Positions 16,038 through 24,783 of a stretch of DNA of 64,000 nt are shown piece after piece. The notes under the pieces were generated by a model. That model did no database searches. It was not told where the DNA came from and saw only the letters and a program-made list of their open reading frames with translations. How positions within the stretch are numbered: the stretch's first letter is position 1; every line of letters begins with the position of its first letter. The DNA is from Ardenticatenaceae bacterium (GTDB lineage: Bacteria > Chloroflexota > Anaerolineae > Promineifilales > Promineifilaceae). A program made the position numbers and the translations under genes. The stretch is from assembly GCA_020634455.1 (NCBI GenBank), contig JACKBQ010000001.1, forward strand, positions 3,844,001 through 3,908,000, given 5' to 3'.

Positions 16038-16917
16038 TGCGCTTGGAGCCGAGTGGCGCAAATTGCTGGGTCACACCAAAGCTTTTGCCTTCCTGGTGTT
16101 GATTTTCCCCATTGGGGCGTTGGTCATTGTCCTCACCCTGGACATTTTGCCGGGGCTGCTCATTCCTGACGTGCGCGCGTTTTACGCTAACCGCGCTCGC
16201 GCCTGGACCGATGATTTGCTAACAGTCTGGACACTGCTGACAGGCTTCCCTGGCGGCACTTTTTTGCAAATGCCGTTCATTGCCTTTATTGCCGTGGCCT
16301 TTGCCGGCGAATTTCAATGGGGCACCTGGAAAAATATCTTGCCGGGACAGTCACGCCCGGTGATGGTTTTGGCCAAATTCATTGTGCTAATTACGTTGAT
16401 TTTGCTGGCGCTGCTGGCCACTTCCCTCATTGTGGTGGGAGGCAACTGGCTTTCTTCTATTTTGTTCGCTTCACCATACGGCCCGCCGCTGGCAGAGGTG
16501 GATTTTGCCACTTATTTGCCAACCTATTTTTCCCAAATTTTGGTAACGTTTGCCAGTTTGATGGTGTCAGCGGCGATTGCGGCGCTTATTGCTTTGTACA
16601 GCCAGTCGGTGATGGCCAGCGTGCTGCTGACGATTGGGGTGAGCATTGTTGAATTTGCCTCGATATTATTGCTAATGGTGGCAGGGGCTATTTTGAATCA
16701 ACCCAATTTGGTCAATCTTTTTGTGGTGACGCCAACTTATAATTTGACCAATATTCAAAGCTGGATGGTGGACGGGGTGGGGTCTACGGCTGGGGGGATT
16801 CCTGGATTTACGGCCGTTCAACCTCTTCCGGTTTCCATTTTACTGGTGGTGGGTTGGCTGGTGGGGCTTTTGGTAGCAACGGCCGTACTCTTCAACCGTC
16901 AGGACATCAATAGCTAA
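16030..16917 (+). CDS. ABC-2 type permease subunit
   Basis: The 295-aa protein starts at ATG 16030 inside the last codons of the ATPase gene. It opens ALGAEWRKLLGHTKAFAFLVL and has about six membrane helices with the large extracytoplasmic segment after helix 1 that is usual for ABC-2 permeases. FAGEFQWGTWKNILPGQSRP matches the conserved cytoplasmic coupling region (EFxxGTWKxxL). It pairs with the ATPase just upstream; the exported substrate cannot be told. Confidence 0.88.
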   Translation: MRNALGAEWRKLLGHTKAFAFLVLIFPIGALVIVLTLDILPGLLIPDVRAFYANRARAWTDDLLTVWTLLTGFPGGTFLQMPFIAFIAVAFAGEFQWGTWKNILPGQSRPVMVLAKFIVLITLILLALLATSLIVVGGNWLSSILFASPYGPPLAEVDFATYLPTYFSQILVTFASLMVSAAIAALIALYSQSVMASVLLTIGVSIVEFASILLLMVAGAILNQPNLVNLFVVTPTYNLTNIQSWMVDGVGSTAGGIPGFTAVQPLPVSILLVVGWLVGLLVATAVLFNRQDINS

Positions 16918-16922
16918 AAAAA

Positions 16923-16953
16923 TTTCCCCGGAAATTTTAAGTTTCCGGGGAAA
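16923..16953 (-). terminator. Hairpin terminator, best read from the minus strand (TerC gene)
   Basis: The arms TTTCCCCGGAAA (16923-16934) and TTTCCGGGGAAA (16942-16953) form a 12-bp stem. Read on the minus strand it is followed by a run of T, so it ends the TerC gene; it may also stop the ABC operon. Confidence 0.75.
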
Positions 16954-16968
16954 TGGAAGTCGCCAAAA

Positions 16969-17748
16969 TTAGTCGCCGCCCTTGGTTAGCTTGGGCTGAT
17001 TGTGCAGCTTGACCGGTTTATTCTCCTTCGTTTTCAGGCGCAGTTGCAAGAAATCCACAATAACGGCAAAGCCCATGGCAAAGTAGATGTAATTCTTCAG
17101 ATGTAGCTCTTTAGCCGCTTCGTGTGCCCAGCCTTCAATGACCAACATGGAGCCAATGAGGATGAGGAACGACAGCGCCAAAATCTTCATGGAGGGGTGC
17201 CGCTCAATGAAGGCGCTCACCTGACCAGAAAAGACAACCATGATAATCGCGGCCAAAATAATGGCAGAAATCATCACTACCAGCGAGTTAGAAATGCCAA
17301 CGGCCGTAATCACCGAATCCAGCGAAAACACCACGTCAATCAACAATACTTGGGCAATCATGCTTTGCAGGGTGAGTATCCCACCCTTGACGGCATGGGC
17401 ACTATGGTCTTCGCTATCCAACTTTTCATGAATTTCGTACGTGCTCTTGCCGATCAAGAAGAGACCCCCCAGCAGCAAAACTAAATCCTTGCCCGAAATG
17501 TGGTTTTCAAAAATTGTGAACAAATAGGTGCCTTCCAACCGCTGCACCCAGGTGATCGCTAGCAGCAAAATGATGCGGCTAATCACCGCGAAACCAATAC
17601 CCATTTGGCGACCCTTGGCTTGCTGCTCGGCGGGCAGCTTGCCAGACAAAATCGAGATAAAGATCACGTTGTCTATGCCCAGCACCGTCTCTAACGCCAG
17701 CAATGTTAAAAAAGCCACAAAGTTTTGTGCAGTAAATAATTCAGCCAT
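16969..17748 (-). CDS. TerC-family integral membrane protein
   Basis: The 259-aa protein has seven or more hydrophobic helices. The family motifs appear twice: LETVLGIDNVIFISIL in the first half and LLIDVVFSLDSVITAVG in the second, each with the conserved acidic/asparagine residues of the LDxxV type. TerC proteins are linked to tellurite resistance and, in other bacteria, to manganese export to secreted metalloproteins. It stands alone on the minus strand with its own terminator. Confidence 0.92.
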   Translation of the reverse strand: MAELFTAQNFVAFLTLLALETVLGIDNVIFISILSGKLPAEQQAKGRQMGIGFAVISRIILLLAITWVQRLEGTYLFTIFENHISGKDLVLLLGGLFLIGKSTYEIHEKLDSEDHSAHAVKGGILTLQSMIAQVLLIDVVFSLDSVITAVGISNSLVVMISAIILAAIIMVVFSGQVSAFIERHPSMKILALSFLILIGSMLVIEGWAHEAAKELHLKNYIYFAMGFAVIVDFLQLRLKTKENKPVKLHNQPKLTKGGD

Positions 17749-17831
17749 TTCTCTCCCTCAAGAAAGTAATTTTTACAAGATGAACTATGATGCCATTGGG
17801 ACGGCCGTCTGTCAACGACAGCCCAGATGAT

Positions 17832-17850
17832 AAAAGCCCGCCAGGCTTTT
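17832..17850 (-). terminator. Terminator of the PPK2 gene
   Basis: On the minus strand AAAAGCC-TGGCG-GGCTTTT forms a seven-base stem ending in T's, just after the PPK2 stop codon. Confidence 0.65.
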
Positions 17851-17858
17851 GTAACCTT

Positions 17859-18662
17859 TCACTCAATTACCACCTGATCCAGGTGCTTTTCTGCTTCAGG
17901 GTACTGCGGATTCATCTCTCGCAGCGTGTGCACAATCGTCCGTATGATGGCCAGATTGCGATACCATTTTTGATTCGCTGGAATGATGTGCCATGGTGCC
18001 CAAGTGGTGCTGCACTGCTGCAACATCTCCTCGTAAGCCGTCATATAATCAGACCAGAACTTGCGCTTTTCCAAATCTTCCAGCGAAAACTTCCAATTTT
18101 TGTCCGCCTCATCCAATCGTGCCTGGAATCGCTTTTTCTGCTCATCTTCAGAGATGTGCAGGTAAAACTTCAAAATGCGCGTGTCTGTGTTGTGCAGCAG
18201 CTTTTCAAACTGGTTGATCTGTTCAAAGCGAGGTCGCCAAACTGCTTCTGGCACGATGTCATGGACACGCACCACCAACACATCTTCGTAATGGGAGCGG
18301 TTGAACACGCTCATCATGCCTTTAGCCGGCACTACTTTGTGAATGCGCCACAAAAAGTCGTGGGCCAGCTCGTCTTTAGACGGCACCTTAAACGATTCCA
18401 CCCGTACACCCTGAGGATTCACTCCCTTGAGAATATTGCGGATGGTGCCGTCCTTGCCGCCGGCATCCATTGCTTGTAACACAATGAGCAGCTTTTGCTC
18501 ACCTTCAGCGTACAGTCGGCGCTGCCATTCAATGAACTCAGTACGCAGGGTCTTGAATTCAGGTTCGGCTGTGTCGCGATCAGGATGATATTGTTTGCCG
18601 TCGGCGGGGAGGGTTTGGAGGGTGAACGGCCGTTTTGGCCCAAGTTGGTGCGTGTTTGGCAT
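17859..18662 (-). CDS. ppk2: Polyphosphate kinase 2 (PPK2) family polyphosphate:nucleotide phosphotransferase
   Basis: The 267-aa single-domain protein has the PPK2 Walker A LQAMDAGGKDGTIRNIL, the segment GVNPQGVRVESFKVPS, and the lid NRSHYEDVLVVRVH. Also present are the FEKLL..ILKFYLHISEDEQKKRF strand-helix unit and KFWSDYMTAYEEMLQ near the end. PPK2 enzymes move phosphate between polyphosphate and nucleoside mono- or diphosphates. Class I-III cannot be decided by eye. It is transcribed away from acetyl-CoA synthetase, whose product AMP could feed a PPK2 that recharges AMP or ADP. That link is inference. Confidence 0.92.
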   Translation of the reverse strand: MPNTHQLGPKRPFTLQTLPADGKQYHPDRDTAEPEFKTLRTEFIEWQRRLYAEGEQKLLIVLQAMDAGGKDGTIRNILKGVNPQGVRVESFKVPSKDELAHDFLWRIHKVVPAKGMMSVFNRSHYEDVLVVRVHDIVPEAVWRPRFEQINQFEKLLHNTDTRILKFYLHISEDEQKKRFQARLDEADKNWKFSLEDLEKRKFWSDYMTAYEEMLQQCSTTWAPWHIIPANQKWYRNLAIIRTIVHTLREMNPQYPEAEKHLDQVVIE

Positions 18663-18925
18663 ACTGTCTCCTCTTCTGAATCCGATTTCCGCACAATAGT
18701 AATGAAAGTTTTACGATTTGCCCATTTCCCAATATACTTGGATGCTACCGAAAGATAGTGTCCATCTGCAACTCCTGGCAGACGATGATTCTAAGTAGCT
18801 GTTTGGAATTAACCTAACGGTTGTGTACCGAACGGCTACTTGAAGCCCATTCGCCAATTCCATATTTTATTTGCGAATGGGCACTAAACACAAACCAAAG
18901 CACCCCAAAAAGAAGGAGGCTCAAC

Positions 18926-20836
18926 ATGGCTGATGATAAAAAAATGGTCGGAGACGTTTATTATCCCGCGCCCGAAGTAGTTTCTGCGGCGCACATTCCC
19001 AATTACGAAAAAGTACACAAAGCGGCAACCGAAGATTTAGCCGGGTTCTGGGGCAAAATTGCCGCCGAAAATTACGAATGGTACAAACCGTGGGAAACAG
19101 TGCTGGACGATAGCAACGCCCCCTTCTACAAATGGTTCGTCAACGCCAAAGTCAACATCATTCACAACGCGCTGGATCGGCACATGCGCACCGCCACCCG
19201 CAACAAAGCTGCCCTCATCTTCGAAGGTGAAAAAGGGGACACTCGCGTTTACACTTACCAGCAGCTTAACCATGAAGTTTGCAAATTTGCTAGCGTGTTG
19301 CGCTCCATGGGCATTGGCAAAGGTGACCGCGTTACCATTTATATGGGCCGCATTCCAGAGTTGATGATTGCCATGCTGGCCTGCGCCAAAATTGGGGCGA
19401 TGCACTCCGTTGTTTACGGTGGTTTTTCCACCGAAGCTTTGTTGGGCCGCATTGATGATAGCCGCTCCAAGCTACTCATCACCTGTGATGGTGCCTGGCT
19501 GCGCGGCGACATCATTGAACTGAAGAAAATTGCCAACGAGGCCGTGGATCGCGCCGGAACCATTCAGTCCGTTATTTGCGTCAAGCGCACCGGGCACGAG
19601 GTGGAAATGGTACACGGCCGTGACTACTGGTACCACGACCTGATGAGCCTGCCCGTAGCCGATGCTGCTGCCAAAACCGAAGTGATGGATGCCGAAGATC
19701 CGCTCTTCATTTTGTATACCTCTGGCACAACGGGTAAGCCCAAAGCGATTTTGCACACGCATGGCGGCTACATGGTGTGGACCTCCACCACGCTCAAATG
19801 GGTGTTTGACATCAAGCCTGAAGATGTGTGGTGGTGTGCCGCTGATCCCGGCTGGATTACCGGTCACAGTTACATTGTGTACGCGCCGCTGATTTTGGGG
19901 GCGACCAGCTTCATGTACGAAGGCGCACCGACGCATCCGTATCCGGATCGCTGGTGGTCGCTCATTGCCAAGTACAACATCACCATTTTGTACACTGCGC
20001 CAACTGCCATTCGTGGGTTGATGCGTTTTGGCGAGAGTTGGCCAGATAAGCACAACCTTGCCAGTCTGCGCCTGCTTGGCTCTGTGGGTGAACCAATTAA
20101 CCCGGAGGCATGGAAATGGTATTACCGCGTTATTGGCAAGGAGCGCTGCCCCATTATGGACACCTGGTGGCAGACTGAAACGGGCGGCTACATGATCACA
20201 CCGCTGCCCAGTGTGCCGCTAAAGCCGGGTTCGGCCACCCGCGCCTTCCCTGGGGTGCAAATTGATGTAGTAGATGAAGAAGGTGATCCGGTGGCAGCTA
20301 ACGAGGAAGGGTATCTGGTGGTGAAAGGCCCCTGGCCGGGGATGCTGCGTACTATCTTCCAGGACCCGGACCGGTATGTGCAGCAATATTGGTCGCGCTT
20401 TGCGGAGCAGGGCTGGTACTTGCCGGGCGACAGCGCCAAGAAGGATGAAGATGGCTATATCTGGGTAATCGGCCGTATTGACGACGTGATTAAGGTGTCT
20501 GGCTATCGGCTGGGTACGGCCGAAATTGAAAGCGCCCTGGTGAGCCATGCCGCCGTAGCCGAAGCCGCCTGTATCGGTGTGCCGGATCCCAATGAGGTCA
20601 AGGGTAACATCATCAAGGCGTACTGCATTTTGCGGCAAGGTTTTGAGCCGAGCGAGAAGCTCTCTCAGGCTTTACGGGATCATGTGGGGCATGAGATGGG
20701 GCCAATCGCCAAACCAACTACGGTGGAGTTTGTAGACAGTCTGCCTAAGACGCGCTCTGGCAAGATTATGCGCCGCGTCCTCAAAGCCCGCGTTATGGGC
20801 CAGGACGAGGGTGATTTGTCAACGTTGGCAGATTAA
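18926..20836 (+). CDS. acs: Acetyl-CoA synthetase
   Basis: The 636-aa enzyme activates acetate to acetyl-CoA through acetyl-AMP. ATG 18926 is preceded by AAGGAGG; the frame extends upstream but without a site. Landmarks are the P-loop LYTSGTTGKPKAILHTHGGYM-type motif, DVWWCAADPGWITGHSY, TWWQTETGGYM, and the C-terminal PKTRSGKIMRR, whose lysine is the usual site of regulatory acetylation. Length equals that of bacterial Acs. It has only one ACGGCCGT, as expected for a conserved, probably well-expressed gene. A terminator follows. Confidence 0.97.
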   Translation: MADDKKMVGDVYYPAPEVVSAAHIPNYEKVHKAATEDLAGFWGKIAAENYEWYKPWETVLDDSNAPFYKWFVNAKVNIIHNALDRHMRTATRNKAALIFEGEKGDTRVYTYQQLNHEVCKFASVLRSMGIGKGDRVTIYMGRIPELMIAMLACAKIGAMHSVVYGGFSTEALLGRIDDSRSKLLITCDGAWLRGDIIELKKIANEAVDRAGTIQSVICVKRTGHEVEMVHGRDYWYHDLMSLPVADAAAKTEVMDAEDPLFILYTSGTTGKPKAILHTHGGYMVWTSTTLKWVFDIKPEDVWWCAADPGWITGHSYIVYAPLILGATSFMYEGAPTHPYPDRWWSLIAKYNITILYTAPTAIRGLMRFGESWPDKHNLASLRLLGSVGEPINPEAWKWYYRVIGKERCPIMDTWWQTETGGYMITPLPSVPLKPGSATRAFPGVQIDVVDEEGDPVAANEEGYLVVKGPWPGMLRTIFQDPDRYVQQYWSRFAEQGWYLPGDSAKKDEDGYIWVIGRIDDVIKVSGYRLGTAEIESALVSHAAVAEAACIGVPDPNEVKGNIIKAYCILRQGFEPSEKLSQALRDHVGHEMGPIAKPTTVEFVDSLPKTRSGKIMRRVLKARVMGQDEGDLSTLAD

Positions 20837-20858
20837 TCTGACCCTGGATTTTGTAAGC

Positions 20859-20893
20859 AAAGGCTGGCGTTTTTGTGAATGCCAGCCTTTTTT
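20859..20893 (+). terminator. Intrinsic terminator of acs
   Basis: AAAGGCTGGC (20859-20868) pairs with GCCAGCCTTT (20881-20890) and runs into T's. Confidence 0.85.
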
Positions 20894-21085
20894 GTGCCAG
20901 CTGGTTACATGGGATGATGGGTGATTTGTGTGGCGAAAACGGCCGTTTCCCGCCATAATTGTTAATACGTGACAATAATCACCCGCACTAACCGCAAATT
21001 GTTACTACTATCTTTTGCCTAAAAAAAGACAATAGGCACCAGATTTTGTTAGATACCCTTGGAAGAAAAGGAAGTTGATACCCTC

Positions 21086-21853
21086 ATGACTGTACACTTG
21101 TATTTTTCGCTTATCCCCGAAGCCCTCATCGCCTCTATGTTGCCGCCAGATGAATTTGGCACCTATTACGCTGTTGGTACCCATAAAAAACTTCATGGCC
21201 AGGCCATGTTTATTGAGCTAGACGCCAATTTCCGGCATGAATTTTTCAAGATTGATGCAGGCATTGAGCGCTGCGTTCCCCATGCTGATGGCACCCCCAA
21301 ACGCTCTGTCTACATTTCTACCTATCGCGTGCTGGAACATGTCCCGCTGGAAGCTATGAAGCAGCTGTACCTGGTTACCGCCTATGGTGAAGTATTGGCT
21401 TTGGAGCAGGGCGAAGCGTTGCCGGAACAACCGGCCAGTTCGCATATGTACCAGGAGATTGCGCCAGTGCATCCACTGGTTGTTAGTCGGCTGAGTGCGA
21501 GCGAGTATCATGAATTTCTTACTCAAAACCCAGACAGCCTGGTTCATTTTCCGGCAGTTTGTTTTGTTGATTTGGAGCTTGGCGAACTGGCAGAAGACCC
21601 CGAATATGGGGCCATTCGTGACTTGCCTTATGGCTACATTCATCACCTGCGGGAATGTTTGCTGGAGGTAAGAGAGAAGCCCATCCATTCCAAAATTGTC
21701 AACCGCGTGGAAACAGTAGAATACCCGTACAGGATGATTAAAAATGGCGTCTATGTGGGCAACGGCGAAGGATTAATTTACTTCCCACTGCCGTCGCGTG
21801 AGGATTTGCGCGGTAAATATTATCATTGGTGGCGTTCGGCTAACCAAAGCTAA
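21086..21853 (+). CDS. Conserved-looking soluble protein of unknown function
   Basis: I do not recognise this 255-aa protein. ATG 21086 is chosen with AAGGAAG 11 bases ahead; an in-frame TTG at 21059 is an alternative. No signal peptide, membrane helix or known motif is visible. The protein has balanced composition with many aromatic residues. Features include HGQAMFIELDANFRHEFF, PKRSVYISTYRVLEHVPLEAM and RMIKNGVYVGNGEGLIYFPLP, suggesting a compact beta-rich fold. It contains no ACGGCCGT and is monocistronic, with a terminator of its own, between acs and the membrane pyrophosphatase. Confidence 0.7.
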   Translation: MTVHLYFSLIPEALIASMLPPDEFGTYYAVGTHKKLHGQAMFIELDANFRHEFFKIDAGIERCVPHADGTPKRSVYISTYRVLEHVPLEAMKQLYLVTAYGEVLALEQGEALPEQPASSHMYQEIAPVHPLVVSRLSASEYHEFLTQNPDSLVHFPAVCFVDLELGELAEDPEYGAIRDLPYGYIHHLRECLLEVREKPIHSKIVNRVETVEYPYRMIKNGVYVGNGEGLIYFPLPSREDLRGKYYHWWRSANQS

Positions 21854-21877
21854 ACGCTGCAATATTAGCTGAATTTT

Positions 21878-21912
21878 AAGAGCCTGGAAGAGGAATTCCA
21901 GGCTCTTTTTTT
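21878..21912 (+). terminator. Intrinsic terminator of the unknown gene at 21.1 kb
   Basis: AAGAGCCTGGA (21878-21888) pairs with TCCAGGCTCTT (21897-21907), then a T-run. Confidence 0.88.
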
Positions 21913-21979
21913 GTGTATGGGTGGGTAACGGCCGTTCTGATTCACCCTCTTTTTCCCCCTGTATGCACCTGTATGATTT

Positions 21980-22008
21980 TTGACAGAGTTTGTGCCATTC
22001 GTTACAAT
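21980..22008 (+). promoter_or_regulatory. Consensus sigma-70-type promoter for hppA
   Basis: TTGACA (21980-21985), a 17-base spacer and TACAAT (22003-22008) make a near-perfect housekeeping promoter. The start site would be near 22015, leaving a leader of about 225 bases before hppA. Confidence 0.75.
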
Positions 22009-22060
22009 CGTGCCTCCATGCCTCCGCCCACTGGGGGCATTTTACATCCATACAAAAGGA

Positions 22061-22186
22061 AGCGGGTCTACTACTGAAGCAAAATTCTTTGGTCGTTGGG
22101 CGGATGGGTCTATTTGCTTCAGTAAGAGTGTGTCGCGATGGTGTCAGCCAATGGCCGATTTATGCGAACCTCTAGCCCGCTTTTTT
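22061..22186 (+). ncRNA. Candidate structured cis-regulatory leader of hppA
   Basis: Three nested helices can form in this leader. P1 pairs AGCGGGT (22061-22067) with GCCCGCT (22175-22181) and is followed at once by a six-T run. P2 is a perfect 12-bp stem, TACTGAAGCAAA (22072-22083) with TTTGCTTCAGTA (22113-22124). P3 pairs TCGCGAT with ATGCGA (about 22135-22165) with one bulge. A small hairpin (ATGCCTCC/GGGGGCAT, 22018-22040) precedes it. A closing stem ending in a U-run resembles a riboswitch or attenuator that can stop transcription. I know no riboswitch class that it matches. Confidence 0.5.
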
Positions 22187-22240
22187 CTTGCCCAAATCAA
22201 CTGATCTTAATTTCTGCGAAGAGGAGGCAATAGAGAGTTC

Positions 22241-24547
22241 ATGCAACACGCATTTTTTCTAGCACAGGCGGTCACTGAACGCGCTAACTTACCTTGGCTT
22301 TGGTGGCTCGGCCCTGTTGGCGCTGTTTTGGCCTTGGCGTATGCCTGGTACTTTTATCAGCAGGTGATGAAAGAGAGCGAAGGCACGCCTAAAATGATTG
22401 AAATTGCTCAGGCCGTACGCGAGGGGGCTATGGCCTACTTGCGGCAGCAGTATCGAGCTGTGGGTCTGGTATTTGGTGGCTTATTTGTCATCTTTGTTCT
22501 TTTAGCATTCTTGGAGCTACAAAATCCCATTGTACCGGTTGCCTTTTTAACAGGTGGCTTCTTCTCGGCTTTGTGCGGCTTTTTTGGTATGAAAACGGCC
22601 ACCAATGCCTCGGCGCGGGCTGCCAACGCCGCACGGGGTAGCCTGAATGGTGGTTTGCAGATTGCGCTGCGGGCTGGCGCGGTCATGGGTCTGGTGGTTG
22701 TGGGCTTTGCCTTGCTAGATATCACCGTCTGGTTCCTGGTGCTGTATTTCATTCCTCCGGCTGAATTTATTCGTGAAGCCATTAATCCGCTGCCCCAAAT
22801 TACGGCAACGATGCTGAGCTTTGGCATGGGCGCATCTACCCAGGCGCTGTTTGCCCGTGTGGGTGGCGGTATTTACACCAAAGCGGCCGATGTGGGCGCT
22901 GATCTGGTGGGTAAAGTTGAAGCTGGCATCCCCGAAGACGACCCGCGTAACCCGGCAACCATTGCCGATAACGTGGGCGACAACGTAGGTGATGTGGCTG
23001 GTATGGGCGCTGACCTGTACGAATCGTATGCCGGGTCCATTCTGGCAACGGCCGCTTTGGGTGTGGCCGCTGTTGTAGTGGGTGGCGCTGATTTGTTTGG
23101 CGGCCAGGTACCTACCCTGTTGCAGCAAATGGATTTGCAGCTGAAATATATGGCGGCTCCCATTGTTATTGCGGCCATTGGTGTGGCGCTTTCCATTATG
23201 GGTGTGTACCTGGTGCGGGCCGATGATGGTGCGAGCCAGAGCCAACTCATTAACGCACTCAGCCGTGGTTTGTACGGCAGCTCAATTGGTATTGCTGTGT
23301 TGTCGCTGCCCGTGGTGATTATCTTAGACTTGCCCAACTATTGGCAGGTTTGGATTTCCATTTTGGTGGGTTTGATTGTGGGTATCATCGTGGGTAAGGC
23401 GACTGAGTATTACACTTCCCATGCCTTTAAACCAACCCGAAATATTGCCGAACAAGCGGTGACTAGCCCGGCAACGTTGCTCATTGAGGGCTTGGCTGTG
23501 GGTATGGAGTCTGCTGGTATCCCTGTTTTGGCTATTGTGGCTGGTATTGCTGTGAGCTTCTACTCCATGTGGGATGGTGGCAATGTTTCGATGGGTCTGT
23601 ACGGGGTGGGCATTGCCGCTGTGGGTATGCTCTCTACACTGGGCTTTACGCTGGCTACCGATGCTTACGGCCCCATTGCCGATAACGCAGGGGGCAATGC
23701 CGAAATGTCGGGTTTGCCACCCATCGTGCGTGAGAAGACTGACCAGTTGGATGCTGTGGGTAATACGACGGCGGCAATGGGTAAGGGTTTTGCCATCGGT
23801 TCGGCTGCGCTGACCTCGTTGGCACTGCTGTCGGCTTATCTGGAAGAGATTCGCCTATCTTTGACGTTGCACGGTGGCGGGGCGGATTTGATGGTAAACG
23901 GCCGTTCCGTAGAAATTTGGACCATGCAAGATTTCATGACCTTCTACAACGTAACCATTTTGAATCCGGCCGTGCTTATTGGCGTGTTCATTGGCGCAAC
24001 CACGGCATTTTACTTTGCCGCGATGACCATGCGCGCGGTGGGCCGTGCCGCTGGTGGCATGGTTGAGGAAGTCCGTCGGCAATTCCGGGAATTCCCAGGG
24101 ATTTTGCAAGGGACAACCCGCCCCGATTACGCTCGCTGTGTGGAAATTAGTACGGCCGCTGCTCAAAAAGAGATGATTGCACCCTCTGTGCTGGCCCTGA
24201 TTGTGCCGGTTGTGGTAGGTGTATTATTTGGCGTAGCGGGTGTGTTGGGTTTGTTGGCTGGTACTTTGACGGCCGGTTTTGCCCTGGCAATCATGATGGC
24301 TAACGCTGGGGGTGCCTGGGACAATGCGAAGAAATATATTGAAGAAGGCAACCACGGTGGTAAAGGTTCGCAAGCTCACAAAGGGGCTGTTATTGGCGAT
24401 ACCGTTGGTGATCCGTTTAAGGACACTTCTGGGCCTTCGCTGAATATTTTGATTAAGCTGATGTCTATGGCTTCCGTTGTTTTTGCGGGTCTGGTTACCT
24501 TTTTTGGCAATGGCGCTGGTCTGGTTTCTGTATGGTTTGGCGGCTAA
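22241..24547 (+). CDS. hppA: Membrane-bound ion-pumping pyrophosphatase, K+-dependent type
   Basis: The 768-aa protein has about 16 membrane helices and hydrolyses PPi to pump H+ or Na+. The start is ATG 22241 with GAGGAGG some 11 bases ahead. The substrate site is clear: GGIYTKAADVGADLVGKVEA, IPEDDPRNPATIADNVGDNV and GDVAGMGADLYESYAGS, then the second half with GPIADNAGGNAEMS and GDTVGDPFKDTSGPSLNIL. GNTTAA carries alanine where K+-independent enzymes have lysine, indicating the K+-dependent subfamily. Whether H+ or Na+ is pumped is not decided. Its long leader is described separately. Confidence 0.96.
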   Translation: MQHAFFLAQAVTERANLPWLWWLGPVGAVLALAYAWYFYQQVMKESEGTPKMIEIAQAVREGAMAYLRQQYRAVGLVFGGLFVIFVLLAFLELQNPIVPVAFLTGGFFSALCGFFGMKTATNASARAANAARGSLNGGLQIALRAGAVMGLVVVGFALLDITVWFLVLYFIPPAEFIREAINPLPQITATMLSFGMGASTQALFARVGGGIYTKAADVGADLVGKVEAGIPEDDPRNPATIADNVGDNVGDVAGMGADLYESYAGSILATAALGVAAVVVGGADLFGGQVPTLLQQMDLQLKYMAAPIVIAAIGVALSIMGVYLVRADDGASQSQLINALSRGLYGSSIGIAVLSLPVVIILDLPNYWQVWISILVGLIVGIIVGKATEYYTSHAFKPTRNIAEQAVTSPATLLIEGLAVGMESAGIPVLAIVAGIAVSFYSMWDGGNVSMGLYGVGIAAVGMLSTLGFTLATDAYGPIADNAGGNAEMSGLPPIVREKTDQLDAVGNTTAAMGKGFAIGSAALTSLALLSAYLEEIRLSLTLHGGGADLMVNGRSVEIWTMQDFMTFYNVTILNPAVLIGVFIGATTAFYFAAMTMRAVGRAAGGMVEEVRRQFREFPGILQGTTRPDYARCVEISTAAAQKEMIAPSVLALIVPVVVGVLFGVAGVLGLLAGTLTAGFALAIMMANAGGAWDNAKKYIEEGNHGGKGSQAHKGAVIGDTVGDPFKDTSGPSLNILIKLMSMASVVFAGLVTFFGNGAGLVSVWFGG

Positions 24548-24588
24548 AAAAACTGGTTTCCTCTAGCAAAATTAACCTGTAGATCATG

Positions 24589-24621
24589 AAAGGTACGGCC
24601 GTTTTTCAGCCGTACCTTTTT
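24589..24621 (+). terminator. hppA terminator that contains the ACGGCCGT octamer
   Basis: AAAGGTACGGC (24589-24599) pairs with GCCGTACCTTT (24609-24619), followed by T's. The left arm and loop include ACGGCCGT, so the abundant genomic motif has become part of a terminator. Confidence 0.85.
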
Positions 24622-24749
24622 CTTTTTCCTCTTCATGGGGCTTGACCGTTTATAATTTTTGAGTTTCGGGAAACCGTCAAGCCTTGGGGTTTGTTTTCCG
24701 AACAAAATTTAATTGTGAACGAACCCATAATACACCTGTTTTTCTGCGG

Positions 24750-24755
24750 TATAAT
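24750..24755 (+). promoter_or_regulatory. -10 element of the HDAC-family gene
   Basis: TATAAT lies 29 bases before the ATG; no convincing -35 is seen at the right distance. Confidence 0.4.
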
Positions 24756-24783
24756 TACCCATCTTTGTTCAATTGGAGTCATT

